This document shows, one piece after another, positions 31,805-35,233 of a DNA stretch of 35,233 bases; within the stretch, counting starts at the first letter, position 1; each line of letters opens with the position of its first letter. The notes below the pieces were generated by a model that saw nothing but the letters and a program-made list of their open reading frames with translations, was not told the DNA's origin and searched no databases. Origin of the DNA: Chloromonas sp. AAM2 (taxonomy: Eukaryota; Chlorophyta; Chlorophyceae; Chlamydomonadales; Chlamydomonadaceae); contig QAXH01006287.1 in NCBI GenBank assembly GCA_004335635.1, forward strand, positions 22,779 to 58,011. Reading direction: 5' to 3'. Both the position numbers and the translations under genes were made by a program.

Positions 31805-33440
31805 CAGCGGTTTGCACCAAAGGTGGAGCATGGGCCATGCTATCCTGAAAGCGGGCACCTGGCCGCATGGCAGGAAGACTTGCATGCAGCATCACAGGCC
31901 AACAGAGTAGCAGCAGATGTTGTGAGGGAGCAAGGGTGCGGTTTTGCTAGACTTCATCCATGTCTGGCAACTTTCAAAGCATGGCACAACAAGGCAATAA
32001 GGCACCATGACGCTTTTGCATGCCCTGAAGCTTCAGGGTCTTCTAGCCATGGTCATTGTCCGGAACTGACGGCAGCATGCACGCCTGCTTTGGCCATGCT
32101 GGTTGGGCGCACATGGTGCATGTCCATCACTTTCCTAACCTTTGGATGATTCATGCTGCAGCTGCGCGTGCAGTCTTAGCAGCCGTGATGCTTTAGAAAC
32201 AGAACTACCGTGTTGCCAAGGCCTGAAACTCACGAAGTACACTTGACAGCAATGCTGTGGCAAGATGGTGATGAATACATTGGTTGGGAGCGCAGGCTCA
32301 ACAACTGAATGGCACACTGTGTTCTGCAAGCCCACATAGCAACATTTTCTTTCCGTCACACTATTACCACAGGATTCTCTCAAATGCAGGTGACAGATAT
32401 ATTCCAATTGGCTTGATCTGATTTTCCGATTGGCGCACTGGCGGTGTTTCGAACGACGGTTACTCTGGCATGTGTTTTCAATCGTGTAAGACCTTCTCTA
32501 CCGTGGCACAGCAGGCGTGCGTTTTGGGTGGGCACCAGATGCATCCACCTCTGTATAATCTCCAGTACCTTTGACAGTTCTTCGCATGTTGTTGGGCAGC
32601 TGTTCAGTTGCAAGAGCACCATGCTCAACCGCCTCTGGCAGAGCTGCCCGCCAGACCCATTCTCAAGCGGACACAGTGCACGGCTAGCAAAGCTAACTCT
32701 GACAGCAGCAGGCAAGCCTTGCACGCGAAGTTTGGCAGAAATTTGACATCATCGTTAGCGTACTCGCATGGCTTGTGAACATACACATCAAAAATCTTTT
32801 TTTTGTCAGAGGGTTAGGGTAAAGATAACCTTTCTTAAGGTAGACCCTGCTTGGTGAGATGATTTTCAAATGATTGTCCAAGCAGGCCTGGCCCTGCTTA
32901 AACCTGAATACCTGAATACCTGATAATGCTTAAACCTTAACTGAACGAGGTTGTCTTTCACTGGACTTGCACAGGTGCTCCTTGCCACGTAGTTTGCTGC
33001 TCTACCAAACATCTCCACTTGCATGTCAGCCAGGCAGGTCATATCTGCTTTGTGGCAAACTCTCCAGGCAGTGATGTGATGTGATGTCCACTGCATTGGC
33101 ATCTACCGGCACAGCTACAAAACCACAGTACACGAAATAGTGGGACTACGACAGATGAATTGCATCACATGCTCAGTGTGCAAAGGCATCAACTCTAGAA
33201 CAAGCATGCCTACTTGACGCCCAACTATCATGCGCGCAAAAACAAAGCTTGGTCATTGTGGTATTGCACTAGCATGCGGCGAGGCCACATGCGTTTCAAA
33301 ATCAAGTCTGATAGCATGATTCGGTGCGACCAGCAGAACCACCAAGTGTTTAACAACCCAAGGAGTCACAAGAGTCAGACTGCAACGGCTAGAAACGACT
33401 AGAAACGGTCAGATGCATAACAGACGTGTCAGGTCCAGTA
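31805..33440. other. Spacer downstream of RPB12 with possible minus-strand exons
   Basis: Contains the RPB12 3' UTR and the 3' UTR of the acidic-protein gene. Two minus-strand stretches look mildly protein-like: about 33060-32920, ending at CAG|GTATTC (FGRAANYVARSTCASPVKDN), and about 32756-32550 (LQLNSCPTTCEELSKVLEII). I could not join them into a gene or recognise a family. Confidence 0.35.
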
Positions 33441-35090
33441 TCATCGCTTTGCCTTGCCCGCGCTCTTTTGCCCCGCAGTGCCTGCCGGCGTGTTCCCGCC
33501 TCGGCCCCCGTTCCAAGCAGACGCGCCGGCACGCCGCTGTGATGCTGGCCGATGTGCACTACCCGGCCGTTCCGAGGCCGGTGTGGCAATAAGGCCAGCA
33601 GCCCGTGGGCCCGGGGTCCGTGCTTGTGTTCCGCTTGGCGTGGCCGCCCCGGCCGCTTGCTGCCCCACCATCGGCCCCGACCGCCTGGCCACTGACATTG
33701 GCATCGCAACCGCCTCAAGCACGCCCTTGGCACCCCGATCAGGCGTGGTCTTCGGTTTGCTCCCCCCACTACCAACGGGCGTTTGTTGGCCTCCTGCCGT
33801 AGCCTTTGCTTGTTTCCCGCCAGATGTAGGCGTTGATGCTTTACCCGCTGAATCCGGCAACCTGGTGTTCCCAGCTTGCTTTCTTGCCGAAGCCGGGCTG
33901 CTCCTTGCTTGCCCGCCACTTGATTTCAGAAAGCCTCTTTCTTGTTCTTCATCCTCTTCAGTTGACTCCAGAAATCCGCCAGAGCTCTCCTCCTCACCCT
34001 CCTCTTCCTGCTCCCTTTCCCGCATACCCTCTTCGGCCTCGCTCCCACTCTCCCCCACCTCTGTCTCGCCCTCATCTTCAATTCCCCCCTCCATCAATTC
34101 CTCACTATTCCCTCCCTCATCATCGTCAAACACGGGCTCCAAACTGCCCCCAGACACCCCCGCCATCCCCTGCCCATCCTCCTCGTCTTCCCCTTCACCG
34201 CCACCGTCACTGTCATCTTCCTCGGCACTGCTGTCACCACTGCTGCCCGCTTGCACATGCCCATTCATCCCCGCATGCCCGTTCATGCCGTTGGGCTTTC
34301 TCTCCTCCCCTTGCACCACCCCGCCGATCCCATCTGCCAGTGATGCTCCCGCTGCATTGCGTTTGCGCCCGGTAACCGCCTGCCCAGTCACACCATCCCT
34401 GGCGGACGGCTTGCCATTCCCATCCCCATTGCCATTGCGGGCTGTTGGCCTGACGTCCGCCACAGGTGCAGGCGCCGTCAAAACCCTAGCATCTTCGTCA
34501 GCAAAGAATGCGCGCTGCGTGGCTGCATGTCCTCCCATGTGCCCACCCATGTGGCCAGCTCCATGGCCGTCGTCTGCATTGTCTGGACTCAGGACCTGGA
34601 AAGTGGGGGCGAGAAGTAAAGGCAAAGGTGTGAGTTTGGCCTGGGAAACCACACTTTGTTGTACTGCCATGTGAGCTCCTTCCTACTCCTGTTCAACCAT
34701 TAACATCGTCTTCCATTGCTCCATTAAGCAAGGTGGAACTTTATACCACATGGCTTCCTTAGACAATCCTTGCGGCCCACTCATTACTAGGTGCAAGTCA
34801 CCTGCCCACTGCTCCTCAGCGCCAACTCCACTTCTGTTCGTAGCCATTACCTTCTTTCTGATTCTTTGCACAGCCTACCCTGTTTAAAGTTCCTTCCTCT
34901 CTCTCCTTCGTAGCCTATCCTCACCTTCATGCCCTCCGCCTAACGATCAATAATGATGAAACATGACAGCGTCTCACCTTCATTGCTGCCAGTGAGTAGT
35001 CCAGCAGGTGTGTGGACCGCAGCAGCCTGTCCACTCGCGAGTAGTGGCGGGTGCTGTACGATAGCAGACCCTCTACTAGCTCACCCAGAC
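33441..35090 (-). CDS. 3' part of a gene for an acidic low-complexity, probably nuclear protein
   Basis: Two exons are visible (minus): 35090-34978, which starts in phase 1 and so has upstream exons outside the window, and 34595-33441 with the stop. The first encodes a helical, ordered-looking segment (ELVEGLLSYSTRHYSRVDRL, then LLRSTHLLDYSLAAMK). The second (384 aa) is disordered: a GHMGGHMGGH patch, a long Asp/Glu-rich tract (about 34230-33940, for example SSAEEDDSDGGGEGEDEEDG), then a basic Ser/Pro/Gly/Lys tail ending GQKSAGKAKR. The acidic-then-basic tail resembles nuclear or nucleolar proteins, but I do not recognise the family. The phase 0 junction AAMK|VLSPDNADDG is supported by good splice signals. 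Confidence 0.6.
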
Positions 35091-35124
35091 CTGAGCACAA
35101 TGACAGATACATCATCATCATCTT

Positions 35125-35233
35125 CATCAACATCACCACCACCACCACCACCACCACCACCACCACCACCACCATCACCATCACCATCACCATCACCATC
35201 ACCATCACCATCATCATCATCACCACCACCACC
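35125..35233. repeat. (CAC)n and (CATCAC)n microsatellite at the right edge
   Basis: A run of ACC/CAC trinucleotides passes into CATCAC hexamers and continues to the window end. It lies in the intron upstream of the exon at 35090 (minus strand). The open frame through it (poly-Val/Met) is not coding. Confidence 0.95.

Noticed and set aside
32805..32830. Telomere-like GGGTTAGGG
   Set aside because: Only one to two units occur, inside ordinary sequence; too short to mean a telomere or interstitial telomeric array.
33454..34674. 406-codon plus-strand open frame
   Set aside because: It is the mirror of the acidic/basic low-complexity minus-strand exon. The Pro/Ser/Cys-rich translation is the typical antisense shadow of an Asp/Glu/Gly-rich coding sequence.
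34927..35232. Poly-Val/Met protein
   Set aside because: The hydrophobic run is the translated (CAC)/(CATCAC) microsatellite in an intron. Only the part from 35090 to 34978 is a real exon.

Overview
The window is nuclear DNA from an intron-rich eukaryote, most likely a green alga. Genes are broken into short exons with GT...AG introns, often with TGCAG acceptors. There are no operons. The identifiable proteins are eukaryotic: RNA polymerase subunit RPB12, prefoldin subunit 2, a METTL7-type methyltransferase, and a carotenoid oxygenase with a transit-peptide-like N-terminus. Base composition is moderate. Introns and spacers are full of minisatellites, microsatellites and small dispersed repeats, as in chlorophycean algae. 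The species cannot be fixed from the sequence alone.

Layout, left to right. (1) 505-4999, minus: a putative Cys-rich gene in which a two-exon cassette (module A with a CCCC core, module B with C-x2-C...H...W) occurs three times. Every copy has the same intron phases (A 0 to 1, B 1 to 0), so the cassette can duplicate without breaking the frame. This is the most novel-looking signal here. (2) 5983-7697, minus: a four-exon METTL7-like SAM methyltransferase. (3) 9295-18962, plus: a ten-exon model for a large low-complexity protein with a central coiled coil, not recognised. One intron carries decayed copies of the preceding coiled-coil exon. (4) 18963-21825: spacer with GC-rich palindromes and possible decayed exons. 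(5) 21826-28638, minus: a carotenoid cleavage oxygenase assembled as 16 exons with continuous phase (614 aa), with the four Fe-binding histidines identifiable. Its introns hold minisatellites that touch splice sites and one 304-bp assembly gap. (6) 30219-31231, minus: prefoldin subunit 2 in three exons. It diverges from (7) 31637-31804, plus: single-exon RPB12 (55 aa), across a ~405-bp shared promoter region. (8) 33441-35090, minus: the 3' part of a gene for an acidic, low-complexity, probably nuclear protein that runs off the right edge.

A short dispersed motif, roughly TTGTCCCAGAACTGGCAAAC, occurs six times in both orientations. Two copies form the inverted ends of a 94-bp MITE-like element at 29489-29582. 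The genes are independent single loci. The only visible partnership is the head-to-head PFD2/RPB12 pair. Splice models were made by hand from splice signals, phase and family knowledge, and no transcript evidence was available.
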